This document shows, in pieces, positions 7,098 to 16,991 of a stretch of DNA of 19,241 bases. The notes beneath the pieces were generated by a model, which ran no database searches, was not told the DNA's origin, and saw nothing but the letters and a program-made list of their open reading frames with translations. The position numbers were made by a program, and so were the translations under genes. The DNA is from an uncultured Bacillus sp. (GTDB lineage: Bacteria; Bacillota; Bacilli; Bacillales_B; DSM-18226). Each line of letters starts with the position of its first letter. Position 1 is the stretch's first letter. The stretch is taken from assembly GCF_946478885.1 (NCBI RefSeq), contig NZ_CAMLDX010000069.1, positions 1-19,241 on the forward strand, written 5' to 3'.

Positions 7098-7661
7098 TTA
7101 AATTTTTCCTACAAGATCAAGACTTGGTTTGAGTGTTTCAGATCCTTCTTTCCATTTTGCTGGGCATACTTCGCCAGGGTTGTTGCGCACATACTGAGCT
7201 GCCTTGATTTTATTAATAAGTGTGCTTGCATCGCGGCCAATGCCGTCTGCATTAATTTCCATCGCCTGGATGATGCCGTCAGGGTCAATGATAAAAGTAC
7301 CACGGTCTGCTTGACCCGCTTCTTCGATTAGCACTTCAAAATTGCGTGAAATGATATGTGCTGGGTCACCGATCATGGTATACATAATTTTGCTGATCGC
7401 CTCTGATGATTCGTGCCATGCTTTATGTGAAAAATGAGTATCTGTTGAAACGGAATATACTTCTGCTCCAAGTGCTTTCAATGCTTCGTAATGTTCTTGA
7501 AGATCCTCCAGCTCTGTTGGGCAAACAAAGGTAAAATCGGCAGGGTAGAAGCAAACTACACTCCATTGTCCTTTGAGACTTTCTTCTGTAACCTCCACAA
7601 ACTGCCCGTTTTTAAATGCTTGTGCTTTGAATGGTTGCACTTCTTTTCTGATTAATGACAT
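7098..7661 (-). CDS. ahpC: alkyl hydroperoxide reductase subunit C (AhpC), 2-Cys peroxiredoxin
   Basis: This 187-residue typical 2-Cys peroxiredoxin reduces peroxides and is recycled by AhpF. Seen: peroxidatic Cys47 in Asp-Phe-Thr-Phe-Val-Cys-Pro-Thr-Glu and resolving Cys166 in Gly-Glu-Val-Cys-Pro-Ala-Lys. The start is placed at the ATG of Met-Ser-Leu-Ile (7661). AGGAGG abuts an in-frame ATG three codons earlier with no spacer, but sits 9 bases from this one, and the resulting N-terminus is the usual one for AhpC. It is first in the ahpCF operon, with a strong promoter at 7748-7776 and two PerR-box-like dyads. Confidence 0.97.
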   Translation of the reverse strand: MSLIRKEVQPFKAQAFKNGQFVEVTEESLKGQWSVVCFYPADFTFVCPTELEDLQEHYEALKALGAEVYSVSTDTHFSHKAWHESSEAISKIMYTMIGDPAHIISRNFEVLIEEAGQADRGTFIIDPDGIIQAMEINADGIGRDASTLINKIKAAQYVRNNPGEVCPAKWKEGSETLKPSLDLVGKI

Positions 7662-7722
7662 TATATACATCCTCCTAGCTATATACTTAATAACAAACAG
7701 ATTATTTATATAAACTATTAAT

Positions 7723-7737
7723 TTATATTAATTCTAA
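7723..7737. promoter_or_regulatory. PerR-box-like dyad downstream of the ahpC start site
   Basis: The minus strand reads TTAGAATTAATATAA, 13 of 15 matches to the B. subtilis PerR box TTATAATTATTATAA. It covers the predicted first transcribed bases of ahpCF, a position that would block transcription. The background is very A+T-rich, which lowers the weight of a single match. Confidence 0.5.
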
Positions 7738-7747
7738 TTACAAAATT

Positions 7748-7776
7748 ATTATCGTATAATCTGAGTGGGCTGTCAA
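7748..7776 (-). promoter_or_regulatory. SigA promoter of ahpCF
   Basis: On the minus strand a perfect TTGACA (7771-7776) and GATAAT (7748-7753, 5 of 6) are separated by exactly 17 bp. The predicted start near 7740 gives a leader of about 80 bases before the ahpC ATG. This is the clearest promoter in the window. Confidence 0.8.
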
Positions 7777-7784
7777 TAAATAAA

Positions 7785-7799
7785 TTAAAATAATTATAA
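7785..7799. promoter_or_regulatory. PerR-box-like dyad upstream of the ahpC -35
   Basis: The minus strand reads TTATAATTATTTTAA, 14 of 15 matches to the PerR-box consensus. It ends eight bases upstream of the -35 hexamer. Together with the dyad at 7723-7737 it brackets the promoter. Confidence 0.6.
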
Positions 7800-7917
7800 A
7801 TTAATATTAATTATTGATAAATGCTTATAAGTGAGAGAAAGCTATTATACTTGCTGAATATAAGCCTGTTCTTCTTAACAAATATCAATCTTTTTTTAGA
7901 CAATAAAATGGATAATT

Positions 7918-7964
7918 TAATAGCTGATAATCATTATTGATAAAAGATTAATAATAGCTGATAA
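7918..7964. repeat. 13-bp direct repeat, 34-bp period
   Basis: TAATAGCTGATAA occurs at 7918-7930 and again at 7952-7964. The first copy overlaps the left arm of the Fur-box-like dyad. The exact spacing hints at tandem binding sites or a small duplication in the divergent control region. The rest of 7800-8130 is A+T-rich with no gene or clear promoter for the plus-strand gene. Confidence 0.5.
7925..7939. promoter_or_regulatory. Fur-box-like dyad between ahpC and the D-cysteine desulfhydrase gene
   Basis: TGATAATCATTATTG matches the Fur 7-1-7 motif TGATAATNATTATCA at all but the last two positions. It lies about 205 bp upstream of the plus-strand gene and 150 bp from the ahpC promoter. Fur, PerR and Zur boxes are similar, so the regulator is not certain. 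Confidence 0.4.
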
Positions 7965-8144
7965 ATATTAAACGATTTATTCGAGCTGTTTTTTTAGAAA
8001 AGCAATCAAAACAGGGAGATTTTGTTTTTATCTACATAAAACATCTGAAAATATTTCTACTTTTCATAGGTTGTTTTAATATAGAATAAAGGGCATAAGA
8101 AAAAAGACTTAAATTAATTTGAAAATATAAAGGAGAGTAATTTA

Positions 8145-9119
8145 ATGAAAAGAATACATATTGCCAATTTACCAACTCCCATTCAAAAGCTGGATCATTT
8201 AAGTAATGAGCTTGGTGTCAATATTTATCTGAAACGTGATGATTTTACCGGTTCAGAAGTGAGCGGAAATAAGGTGAGAAAACTTGAGTTTTCTATCGCT
8301 GATGCCCTTAACCAAGGCTGTGATACTTTGATTACGGCTGGCGGCATTCAGTCCAATCATTGCCGGGCGACCGCAGCTGCAGCAGCAAGGCTTGGGTTAG
8401 GTTGTGACCTTGTTATCCGGGGAGAGATTCCAAAGTACAGTGAGGGCAATCTTTTCATGGATCAGGCATTAGGTGCCCGTGTTCACTTGCTTCCTCCCGA
8501 AGAATCAAGGGAAGCGAAAATGGAGGAAATTACGGAAATTCTGCAGGCGCAAGGACATAAACCATATGTCATTCCTGTTGGTGCATCAAATGCAGTGGGT
8601 TCTTTAGGCTATGAGGCAGCCTTTGAAGAAATTACCTTGCAGGAGGAAGTGATGGGGATTTCTTTTGATACGATTGTCATTGCAGTAGGTTCGGGAGGCA
8701 CTTATGCTGGGCTTTGGTACGGGAACCAAAAGCAGGGGACAAAACGGACAATCTTGGGATTTGCCGTCGATCACAATACTGAGATCTTTGAGGAAACCAT
8801 TTCGGAAATTTTAAAGGATATGTTCCGTAATGATGGCTTGAAGGAACCTAAAGAGATTCAGGATATTCTGATAAATGACCAGTATATCGGAGAGGGTTAC
8901 GCGAAAAGCCGAGCGGAGGAGCTGGCCTTCATGATGAAAATCAGCCGGCAAAATGGATTCCTGCTGGATCCCGTATATACCGGAAAGGCATTCTATGGCA
9001 TGGTCTCAGAAATACAAAAAGGTCATTTAAAAGAGGCAGAAAATATTCTCTTTATCCATACGGGAGGCCTGCAGGGCTGGAACCATAATCAGAGAGAAAT
9101 GGCACTCAAAGTATTGTAA
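8145..9119 (+). CDS. PLP-dependent D-cysteine desulfhydrase / ACC-deaminase family enzyme
   Basis: This 324-residue fold-type II PLP enzyme has Gly-Asn-Lys-Val-Arg-Lys-Leu-Glu at 41-48, with Lys43 the likely Schiff-base lysine. It also has Gly-Gly-Ile-Gln-Ser-Asn-His at 66-72 (the Ser-Asn-His that contacts substrate carboxylate) and a Gly-Ser-Gly-Gly-Thr phosphate-binding loop near residues 184-188. The nearest well-known member is D-cysteine desulfhydrase, which splits D-cysteine into pyruvate, ammonia and H2S; ACC deaminase is a close relative, and sequence alone does not fully separate them. AAAGGAG lies 9 bases before ATG. It is monocistronic, divergent from ahpCF, with a Fur-like dyad upstream. 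No convincing terminator was found after it; the fossil glcT region begins about 165 bp downstream. Confidence 0.85.
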   Translation: MKRIHIANLPTPIQKLDHLSNELGVNIYLKRDDFTGSEVSGNKVRKLEFSIADALNQGCDTLITAGGIQSNHCRATAAAAARLGLGCDLVIRGEIPKYSEGNLFMDQALGARVHLLPPEESREAKMEEITEILQAQGHKPYVIPVGASNAVGSLGYEAAFEEITLQEEVMGISFDTIVIAVGSGGTYAGLWYGNQKQGTKRTILGFAVDHNTEIFEETISEILKDMFRNDGLKEPKEIQDILINDQYIGEGYAKSRAEELAFMMKISRQNGFLLDPVYTGKAFYGMVSEIQKGHLKEAENILFIHTGGLQGWNHNQREMALKVL

Positions 9120-9284
9120 GGCTGCTGCGAAAAAATGGGTTTTTGGTTATTCAAACATATTCAGGTTTCTTATAAATTGAACTAAAGATTTTCTTGTATG
9201 CTATAGATTTCAACCAAAACACATCGTCGATTAATGATTTTCATGGCTTCCTTCTTAATGTTTTCCATAAATAAATGAACTTTT

Positions 9285-9520
9285 TTCGAATTTCTTCGAC
9301 CTTATGATAGAAAACATGGTTTTGATATTACTCAGACAAAAGCAGAGAGACAACTGCGAAATTGGAAAAAATATCTTTCCTCTTGAAGGAGAAATATCCT
9401 GTATGTTATAATTCTTTACAGGAAGAGCTTTTTATTAAGATCATACAACAAGTATTTTAACAGCTAACCTTTGGTCTGGAAGCAATTTATTTAACGTTGC
9501 ATCTTCAAAAGCAAAAATAA
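9285..9520 (+). pseudogene. glcT: decayed 3' end of a glcT-type antiterminator gene
   Basis: From 9359 the frame encodes Glu-Lys-Ile-Ser-Phe-Leu-Leu-Lys-Glu-Lys-Tyr-Pro-Val-Cys-Tyr-Asn, nearly identical to residues 227-242 of the intact GlcT downstream. It later encodes Glu-Ala-Ile-Tyr-Leu-Thr-Leu-His-Leu-Gln-Lys, matching its last residues. An in-frame TAA at 9458-9460 and small indels interrupt it, and it ends at TAA 9518-9520. Homology fades with indels up to about 9285; nothing upstream encodes the RNA-binding domain. It is offset from the functional gene by about 1083 bp, like the RAT copies. Confidence 0.85.
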
Positions 9521-9544
9521 ATAAAATCCTTATTATCACTTTTT

Positions 9545-9573
9545 ACGTGTTACTGATTTGATCAGGCATGAGT
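9545..9573 (+). promoter_or_regulatory. RAT (GlcT-binding antiterminator) copy 1, upstream of glcT
   Basis: This 29-base element starts ACGTGTTACTGATTTGATC and continues AGGCATGAGT. It differs from the ptsG RAT at 10630-10658 at one base only (T for C). RAT is the RNA hairpin bound by GlcT-type proteins; its 3' half overlaps the terminator that follows. Because it lies upstream of the intact glcT, it could place glcT under its own control if transcribed. Confidence 0.85.
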
Positions 9574-9664
9574 AAAGATGGATAAATGAAATGAAGTTTT
9601 TTGGGAATAGTATCCTTAATCTTTGTTTCATTTTACACTCCTTTATTCATGCCTTTATATTTTA
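9566..9664 (+). terminator. leader terminator copy 1, overlapping RAT copy 1
   Basis: CATGAGTAAAG pairs with CTTTATTCATG about 70 bases later, with an inner AAATGAAA/TTTCATTT stem, then CCTTTATATTTT. The outer stem arms are identical to those of the ptsG leader, but the T-tract is weaker. RAT formation would exclude this stem. Confidence 0.75.
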
Positions 9665-9670
9665 CTTATC

Positions 9671-9685
9671 TTGTAAGCGCTTAAT
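9671..9685. promoter_or_regulatory. cre-like palindrome, copy 1
   Basis: TTGTAAGCGCTTAAT contains the perfect palindrome TAAGCGCTTA and fits the CcpA cre consensus WTGNAANCGNWNNCW except for the final C. It lies just past the copy 1 leader terminator and about 85 bp upstream of the glcT start. Confidence 0.5.
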
Positions 9686-9715
9686 TAGGAAGCAAATCAC
9701 ATTAGAAATAACTTT

Positions 9716-9745
9716 AAGATCAAAAAGGCTTTTGGTATATTTTGA
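9716..9745 (+). pseudogene. ptsG: fossil of the first codons of ptsG
   Basis: Aligned without gaps from the cre palindrome onward (62 bp in both copies), this stretch matches the ribosome site and start of the functional ptsG. ATG has become AAG at 9716-9718, and the frame continues Lys-Lys-Ala-Phe-Gly-Ile-Phe before TGA at 9743-9745; functional PtsG begins Met-Phe-Lys-Lys-Ala-Phe-Gly-Ile-Leu. The GGAGGG ribosome site is also lost. Homology ends here and the intact glcT begins 25 bp later. Confidence 0.75.
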
Positions 9746-9769
9746 ATTTTATTGACATGGGTGGGGCGC

Positions 9770-10609
9770 ATGAAGGTAGAAGTAAAAAAGACTCTTAATA
9801 ACAATGTTCTTATTGCAAAGCATTCTTCCTATGGTGAAGTGGTCGTCATCGGCAAAGGAATTGGTTTTAATCGAAAAAGCGGGGAATCTATTGACACTGG
9901 TTCGATTGAAAAACTCTTTATTTTAAAAAATGAAAAAGAACAGAAAGATTATATTAAGCTCCTTTCTAGCGTTGATAATGACGCGCATGAAGTTATTATT
10001 TCTGCCATGAATTTAATTAAAAACAAGGTAAATGCTCCGCTTAATGAACATATCCATGTCGCATTAACGGATCACCTTATGTTTACATTTAATCGAGTAT
10101 TCAATGGAATGGAAATTAAAAATCCTTTTCTAGTAGAGACGAAGACGCTATATCCTGTTGAGTATGGTATAGCTCAAGAAGTTGTGCAACTCATTGCAGA
10201 GAATACGGGTATCCGTTTACCCGCAGGAGAAATTGGTTTTATTGCACTTCATATCCATAGTTCGATCAACAACCGTAACATTGGGGAAATCAATCAAGAC
10301 TCTCAGTTAGTGACAAAATTAATCCAAATGATCGAACAAGAATTAAAAATTAAAATCGATAAAGATAGTATAGATTATACAAGATTGGTGAGGCACCTTC
10401 ATTATACGATAGTGAGAGTGAAAACTGGAGAGATAGTTGAGGAACAAGAAAAAATATCTTTCCTCCTGAAAGAGGAATATCCAGTGTGCTACAATCTTGC
10501 ATGGAAGCTTATTAAAATGATGCAACAAGCTTTATCTCAGCCAGTTTATGATTCAGAAGCGGTTTATTTAACGATGCATCTTCAACGGCTGCAGAAAAAA
10601 ATCAAATAA
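9770..10609 (+). CDS. glcT: GlcT, transcription antiterminator of ptsG (BglG/SacY family)
   Basis: This 279-residue RNA-binding antiterminator binds RAT hairpins when glucose is present and lets transcription run into ptsG. In its absence of substrate the EIIB domain of PtsG phosphorylates and inactivates it. Seen: the N-terminal CAT RNA-binding domain (residues 1-60, with Leu-Asn-Asn-Asn-Val-Leu and Gly-Lys-Gly-Ile-Gly-Phe), then two PTS regulation domains: PRD1 (~61-170, His94/His96/His102 and His161/His163) and PRD2 (~171-279, His209/His211 and His270). ATG at 9770 is chosen because GGTGGGG lies just before it; the in-frame TTG at 9752 has no ribosome site and adds unrelated residues. It is directly upstream of the RAT-ptsG leader, and a fossil of the same arrangement lies 1.1 kb upstream. 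Confidence 0.95.
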   Translation: MKVEVKKTLNNNVLIAKHSSYGEVVVIGKGIGFNRKSGESIDTGSIEKLFILKNEKEQKDYIKLLSSVDNDAHEVIISAMNLIKNKVNAPLNEHIHVALTDHLMFTFNRVFNGMEIKNPFLVETKTLYPVEYGIAQEVVQLIAENTGIRLPAGEIGFIALHIHSSINNRNIGEINQDSQLVTKLIQMIEQELKIKIDKDSIDYTRLVRHLHYTIVRVKTGEIVEEQEKISFLLKEEYPVCYNLAWKLIKMMQQALSQPVYDSEAVYLTMHLQRLQKKIK

Positions 10610-10629
10610 AATTTTCATTATTACTTTTT

Positions 10630-10658
10630 ACGTGTTACTGATTCGATCAGGCATGAGT
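10630..10658 (+). promoter_or_regulatory. RAT antiterminator of the ptsG leader
   Basis: The 29-base element ACGTGTTACTGATTCGATC followed by AGGCATGAGT is the sequence I know as the GlcT target in the B. subtilis ptsG leader. It begins 21 bp past the glcT stop. The transcription start must lie at or before the glcT 3' end; I found no convincing -35/-10 pair there. Confidence 0.92.
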
Positions 10659-10747
10659 AAAGAAGAATAAATGAAACGAGGTTTTTAGGGGAATATTGTT
10701 CTTAAGCCTTGTTTTATTTTCCTCCTTTATTCATGTCTTTTTATTTT
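10650..10747 (+). terminator. conditional leader terminator of the ptsG operon
   Basis: CATGAGTAAAG pairs with CTTTATTCATG, with further inner pairing (AAATGAAAC with GTTTTATTT), followed by TCTTTTTATTTT. Its 5' arm overlaps the RAT, so GlcT-stabilised RAT and this terminator are mutually exclusive. This is the switch for the whole ptsG-to-pgi operon. Confidence 0.9.
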
Positions 10748-10754
10748 GCTTTTT

Positions 10755-10769
10755 ATGTAAACGTTTAAT
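10755..10769. promoter_or_regulatory. cre-like palindrome, copy 2, between leader terminator and ptsG
   Basis: ATGTAAACGTTTAAT has a perfect TAAACGTTTA core and fits the cre consensus WTGNAANCGNWNNCW except for the final C. It lies downstream of the promoter and terminator, so bound CcpA would act as a roadblock rather than at initiation. Copy 1 at 9671 has the same placement. Confidence 0.45.
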
Positions 10770-10799
10770 CAGATAATAAACCAAATTGGAGGGTTTTTT

Positions 10800-12848
10800 A
10801 TGTTTAAAAAAGCTTTTGGCATCTTGCAGAAGGTAGGAAAAGCGTTAATGCTGCCGGTAGCTCTTTTACCTGCAGCAGGTATATTGCTTGCTTTGGGTAC
10901 TGCGCTCCAAAATCCGGTACTCATTGAGATTGCACCGTTCTTAAATAACTCAGTTGTGGAAATAGTATCTTCGGTTATGAGCAATGCTGGAAATATTGTT
11001 TTTTCAAACCTGCCATTATTATTTGCTGTAGGGGTCGCGGTTGGGTTAGCTGGAGGAGAAGGGGTTGCAGGACTAGCTGCTATTATTGGATACCTCATTA
11101 TGAATGTTACTATGGGTACTGTTCTCGGTGTAACTGCTGGTGATAAGATAGTAGGTCATACAGAAATCCTAGGAATTCCTACTTTGGCAACGGGAGTTTT
11201 TGGTGGTATCATCGTCGGAGTTGTTGCAGCCATGCTTTATAATCGTTTTTATGAAATTGAGCTGCCATCATACTTAGGATTCTTTGCTGGGAAACGTTTC
11301 GTTCCAATTATTACAGCTGGAACAGCGGTACTATTGGGCTTAGTTATGATTGTGGTTTGGCCGCCAATTCAATTAGGTCTAAATGCATTTTCGCAAAATA
11401 TGGTTCACGCCAATTTAACCCTTTCTGCATTCATATTCGGTGTGATTGAACGTTCATTAATTCCATTTGGTTTACACCACATCTTCTATTCACCTTTCTG
11501 GTTCGAATTTGGCGAATATATAACAAAAACTGGAGAAATAGTTCGTGGTGACCAGGCGATTTTCATGGCCCAAATTCGTGATAATGTCCAAAACTTAACA
11601 GCAGGCACCTTTATGACAGGTAAATTCCCGTTTATGATGTTTGGGCTACCAGCTGCTGCATTAGCAATCTATCATGAGGCGCGCCCTGAACGGAAAAAGG
11701 TTGTTGGAGGACTAATGGCAGCAGCTGCACTAACATCCTTTTTAACAGGAATTACAGAGCCACTGGAATTTTCATTCTTATTCGTTGCACCTGTTTTATT
11801 TGGAATTCATGCAATCTTTGCAGGATTATCCTTTATGACGATGCATCTTTTAAATGTAAAAATTGGAATGACTTTCTCTGGAGGTCTAATTGACTACATT
11901 TTATTCGGTTTAATTAATCCTCAAACAAATGCATGGATGGTTATCCCGGTAGGTCTTGTGTTTGCTGTTATTTACTATTTTGGCTTCCGTTTTGCAATCC
12001 GAAAATTCAACCTGAAAACACCTGGCCGTGAAGTTGTTGAAGAAGAGAAAGAAGGAGCAGCTGTTCAAGGTAGTGAACTTCCTTATAATATCCTTGCAGC
12101 AATGGGTGGACAAGAGAATATCACTCACTTAGATGCTTGTATTACGCGTCTTCGAGTATCTGTTAATGATGTGAAAAATGTAGATAAAGAACGCTTAAAA
12201 CAACTTGGCGCTGCTGGTGTCCTTGAAATAGGAAATAACATTCAGGCGATATTTGGTCCTCGTTCTGAAACGATTAAAGGACAAATGAAAGATATCATGA
12301 GTGGAAAAAATCCGAAACGACCTGAAGCAGAATCTCAAAATCACGAGGTTGAACAACCATTTTCAAGTGCTCTTGAAAATGATAAAAGTAATAACGAATT
12401 CTTCATCTCCCCAATTCAAGGTGAAATCATACCCATTTCAGAAGTACCTGATCCGGTTTTTTCAGAAAAAATGATGGGTGACGGTTTTGCTATTATTCCT
12501 TCTGAAGGAACAGTGGTATCTCCGGTTAATGGGAAAATTATAAATTTATTTCCAACTAAACATGCTATCGGGATACTTTCTGATTCTGGAAGAGAAATTC
12601 TTATCCATGTTGGAATTGATACGGTCAACCTGAAAGGTCAAGGATTTGAAACGCTAGTATCAGAAAATGATTATATTGAAAAGGGTCAACCGTTATTAAA
12701 AGTTGATTTAGATTTTATAAAACAACATTCACCATCAATCATTACGCCAATCGTTTTTACTAATCTAACACCAGAAGAATCCGTGGTCCTAAATAAAAGC
12801 GGGGGCGTGTCACTAAAAGAGGAGAATATCATTTTTATTACTAAATAA
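10800..12848 (+). CDS. ptsG: glucose-specific PTS permease EIICBA (PtsG)
   Basis: This 682-residue membrane permease imports glucose and phosphorylates it to glucose-6-P in one step. The domain order is C-B-A. EIIC (residues ~1-405) has about ten membrane helices and the sugar-site motif Gly-Ile-Thr-Glu-Pro-Leu-Glu at 317-323. EIIB (~425-505) has phosphorylated Cys447 in Leu-Asp-Ala-Cys-Ile-Thr-Arg-Leu-Arg. EIIA (~533-682) has His588 and phosphorylated His603 in Ile-His-Val-Gly-Ile-Asp-Thr-Val. All active residues are intact and the length is close to B. subtilis PtsG. GGAGGG lies seven bases before ATG. It is the first gene after the RAT switch; EIIB should also phosphorylate GlcT, closing the induction loop. 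It is followed by ptsH 25 bp downstream. Confidence 0.96.
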   Translation: MFKKAFGILQKVGKALMLPVALLPAAGILLALGTALQNPVLIEIAPFLNNSVVEIVSSVMSNAGNIVFSNLPLLFAVGVAVGLAGGEGVAGLAAIIGYLIMNVTMGTVLGVTAGDKIVGHTEILGIPTLATGVFGGIIVGVVAAMLYNRFYEIELPSYLGFFAGKRFVPIITAGTAVLLGLVMIVVWPPIQLGLNAFSQNMVHANLTLSAFIFGVIERSLIPFGLHHIFYSPFWFEFGEYITKTGEIVRGDQAIFMAQIRDNVQNLTAGTFMTGKFPFMMFGLPAAALAIYHEARPERKKVVGGLMAAAALTSFLTGITEPLEFSFLFVAPVLFGIHAIFAGLSFMTMHLLNVKIGMTFSGGLIDYILFGLINPQTNAWMVIPVGLVFAVIYYFGFRFAIRKFNLKTPGREVVEEEKEGAAVQGSELPYNILAAMGGQENITHLDACITRLRVSVNDVKNVDKERLKQLGAAGVLEIGNNIQAIFGPRSETIKGQMKDIMSGKNPKRPEAESQNHEVEQPFSSALENDKSNNEFFISPIQGEIIPISEVPDPVFSEKMMGDGFAIIPSEGTVVSPVNGKIINLFPTKHAIGILSDSGREILIHVGIDTVNLKGQGFETLVSENDYIEKGQPLLKVDLDFIKQHSPSIITPIVFTNLTPEESVVLNKSGGVSLKEENIIFITK

Positions 12849-12873
12849 TAGAAAAGGATAGGAGTCGATTACA

Positions 12874-13139
12874 ATGGTTGAAAAACAATATAAGGTAATT
12901 GCAGAAACCGGAATCCATGCTCGTCCAGCAATGATGCTGGTAGGGGCAGCTAGCAAGTTTCAGTCAGAAACTAAATTAGAATATAACGGGAAAGAAGCAA
13001 ATTTAAAATCGATTATGGGGGTTATGTCACTAGGAATCGGAAAAGGGGCTGAAATTAAAATGATTGCTAATGGAAATGATGAGGAAAAAGTGCTAATAGA
13101 ATTAGATGAGATTTTAAAGAAGGAAGGTCTGGCTGAATA

Positions 13140-13140
<1 letters not shown>
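12874..13140 (+). CDS. ptsH: HPr phosphocarrier protein (PtsH)
   Basis: This 88-residue cytosolic carrier relays phosphate from EI to EIIA domains. His15 in Gly-Ile-His-Ala-Arg-Pro-Ala is the phosphorylation site. Ser46 in Leu-Lys-Ser-Ile-Met-Gly is the HPr kinase site that makes HPr(Ser-P), the CcpA co-repressor in Firmicutes, so this is a catabolite-repression-competent HPr rather than a Crh or a specialised paralogue. The length is canonical. AGGATAGGAG precedes ATG by about 9 bases. Its TAA shares its last base with the ptsI ATG, so translation of the two is probably coupled. Confidence 0.97.
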
Positions 13141-15859
<2,719 letters not shown>

Positions 15860-16015
15860 AAGAAGATATTTTAAATATCAAGAGAATTTTTAATTTAAAA
15901 GAGGGATAGAGAGACCATCTTGGAACACAGTTTATCGCATTTGATACCTACGATTCATCTACTGTTTTCAGATAAAGTAGTTAAAAACTATTAAGCATTT
16001 TTAGGAGGAATGAAG
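15860..16015. other. pfkA-fba spacer
   Basis: This 156-bp A+T-rich gap is the longest inside the operon. It contains a small perfect palindrome GATATTTTAAATATC (about 15865-15879) without a T-run, so it is not a convincing terminator. I saw no well-spaced promoter pair. It could hold an internal start or an mRNA processing site. Confidence 0.3.
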
Positions 16016-16876
16016 ATGGGGTTAGTTTCAATGAAGGAAATGTTAAACTTGGCATTTCAGGAAGGCTATGCAGTTGGTCAATTTAACATCAACAATCTAG
16101 AATGGACACAAGCTATTTTATCTGCTGCTGAGGAAGAAAAATCACCAGTTATTCTTGGAGTTTCTGAAGGGGCGGCACGTTATATGGGTGGCTTTTCTGT
16201 TGTAACAGCAATGGTAAAAGCTCTTGTGAAAGAAATGAAAATCATGATCCCAGTAGCGATTCACCTGGACCACGGTTCTAGCGTTGATAATTGTAAAGCT
16301 GCTATTGATGCCGGATTTACTTCCGTTATGATTGACGCCTCCCATTTTCCATTTGAGGAAAATGTAAAAATAACACATGAAGTAGTGAAATATGCGCATG
16401 AACGTGGCGTATCCGTTGAAGCTGAGTTAGGAACGGTTGGCGGGCAGGAAGACGATGTCATCGCTGAGGGTGTTATTTATGCAGATCCGAAGGAATGCGA
16501 GAAGCTAGTTAAACGAACAGGCATCGATTGCCTTGCACCTGCATTAGGTTCTGTTCATGGTCCTTACAAAGGGGAACCAAACCTAGGTTTCAAGGAAATG
16601 GAGGAGATCAGCCAAACAATTGGACTGCCATTAGTCTTGCATGGCGGTACAGGTATCCCTACGGATCAAATCGAAAAATCCATCTCATTAGGAACATCAA
16701 AAATCAATGTGAATACAGAAAATCAAATAGTATTTACGAAAGTAGTTCGTAAAGTATTAAATTCGGATCCTGATGTATACGATCCACGTAAAGTGATAGG
16801 TCCCGGCCGTGAAGCGATTAAAGAAACGGTGATTGGAAAAATTCGCGAATTCGGTTCCTCTGGTAAAGCGTTTTAA
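16016..16876 (+). CDS. fba: class II fructose-1,6-bisphosphate aldolase (FbaA-type)
   Basis: This 286-residue zinc-dependent aldolase cleaves fructose-1,6-bisphosphate to dihydroxyacetone phosphate and glyceraldehyde-3-P. Seen: His83-Leu-Asp85-His86-Gly-Ser (catalytic Asp85 and zinc ligand His86), [10 protein letters not shown] near 137-146, zinc ligands His181 (Gly-Ser-Val-His-Gly) and His209 (Val-Leu-His-Gly-Gly-Thr-Gly), and Asn-Val-Asn-Thr-Glu at 231-235. The protein is close to B. subtilis FbaA throughout, including the C-terminal Phe-Gly-Ser-Ser. Two ATGs lie near AGGAGG: one is a single base away (16010), the other seven bases away (16016); the second gives the usual Met-x-Leu-Val-Ser-Met start. 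A tagatose-bisphosphate aldolase is the alternative reading but fits the context less well. Confidence 0.93.
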   Translation: MGLVSMKEMLNLAFQEGYAVGQFNINNLEWTQAILSAAEEEKSPVILGVSEGAARYMGGFSVVTAMVKALVKEMKIMIPVAIHLDHGSSVDNCKAAIDAGFTSVMIDASHFPFEENVKITHEVVKYAHERGVSVEAELGTVGGQEDDVIAEGVIYADPKECEKLVKRTGIDCLAPALGSVHGPYKGEPNLGFKEMEEISQTIGLPLVLHGGTGIPTDQIEKSISLGTSKINVNTENQIVFTKVVRKVLNSDPDVYDPRKVIGPGREAIKETVIGKIREFGSSGKAF

Positions 16877-16991
16877 AAAGGGAGCAGCTACGAAGGCTGA
16901 TCTATCCGTTGAAAAAATAGTTATATAAAGTAGTATTATTTGTTTTATTCTCTGTTTACAGCAAGATGATCATAATAATCGGAGGTTTAAC

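Noticed and set aside
10769..11098. 109-codon ORF antisense to the start of ptsG
   Set aside because: A shadow of the ptsG reading frame; Ala/Thr/Pro-rich composition typical of antisense frames, no ribosome site.
16528..16752. 74-codon ORF inside fba in another frame
   Set aside because: Lies wholly within a well-supported aldolase gene; no ribosome site.
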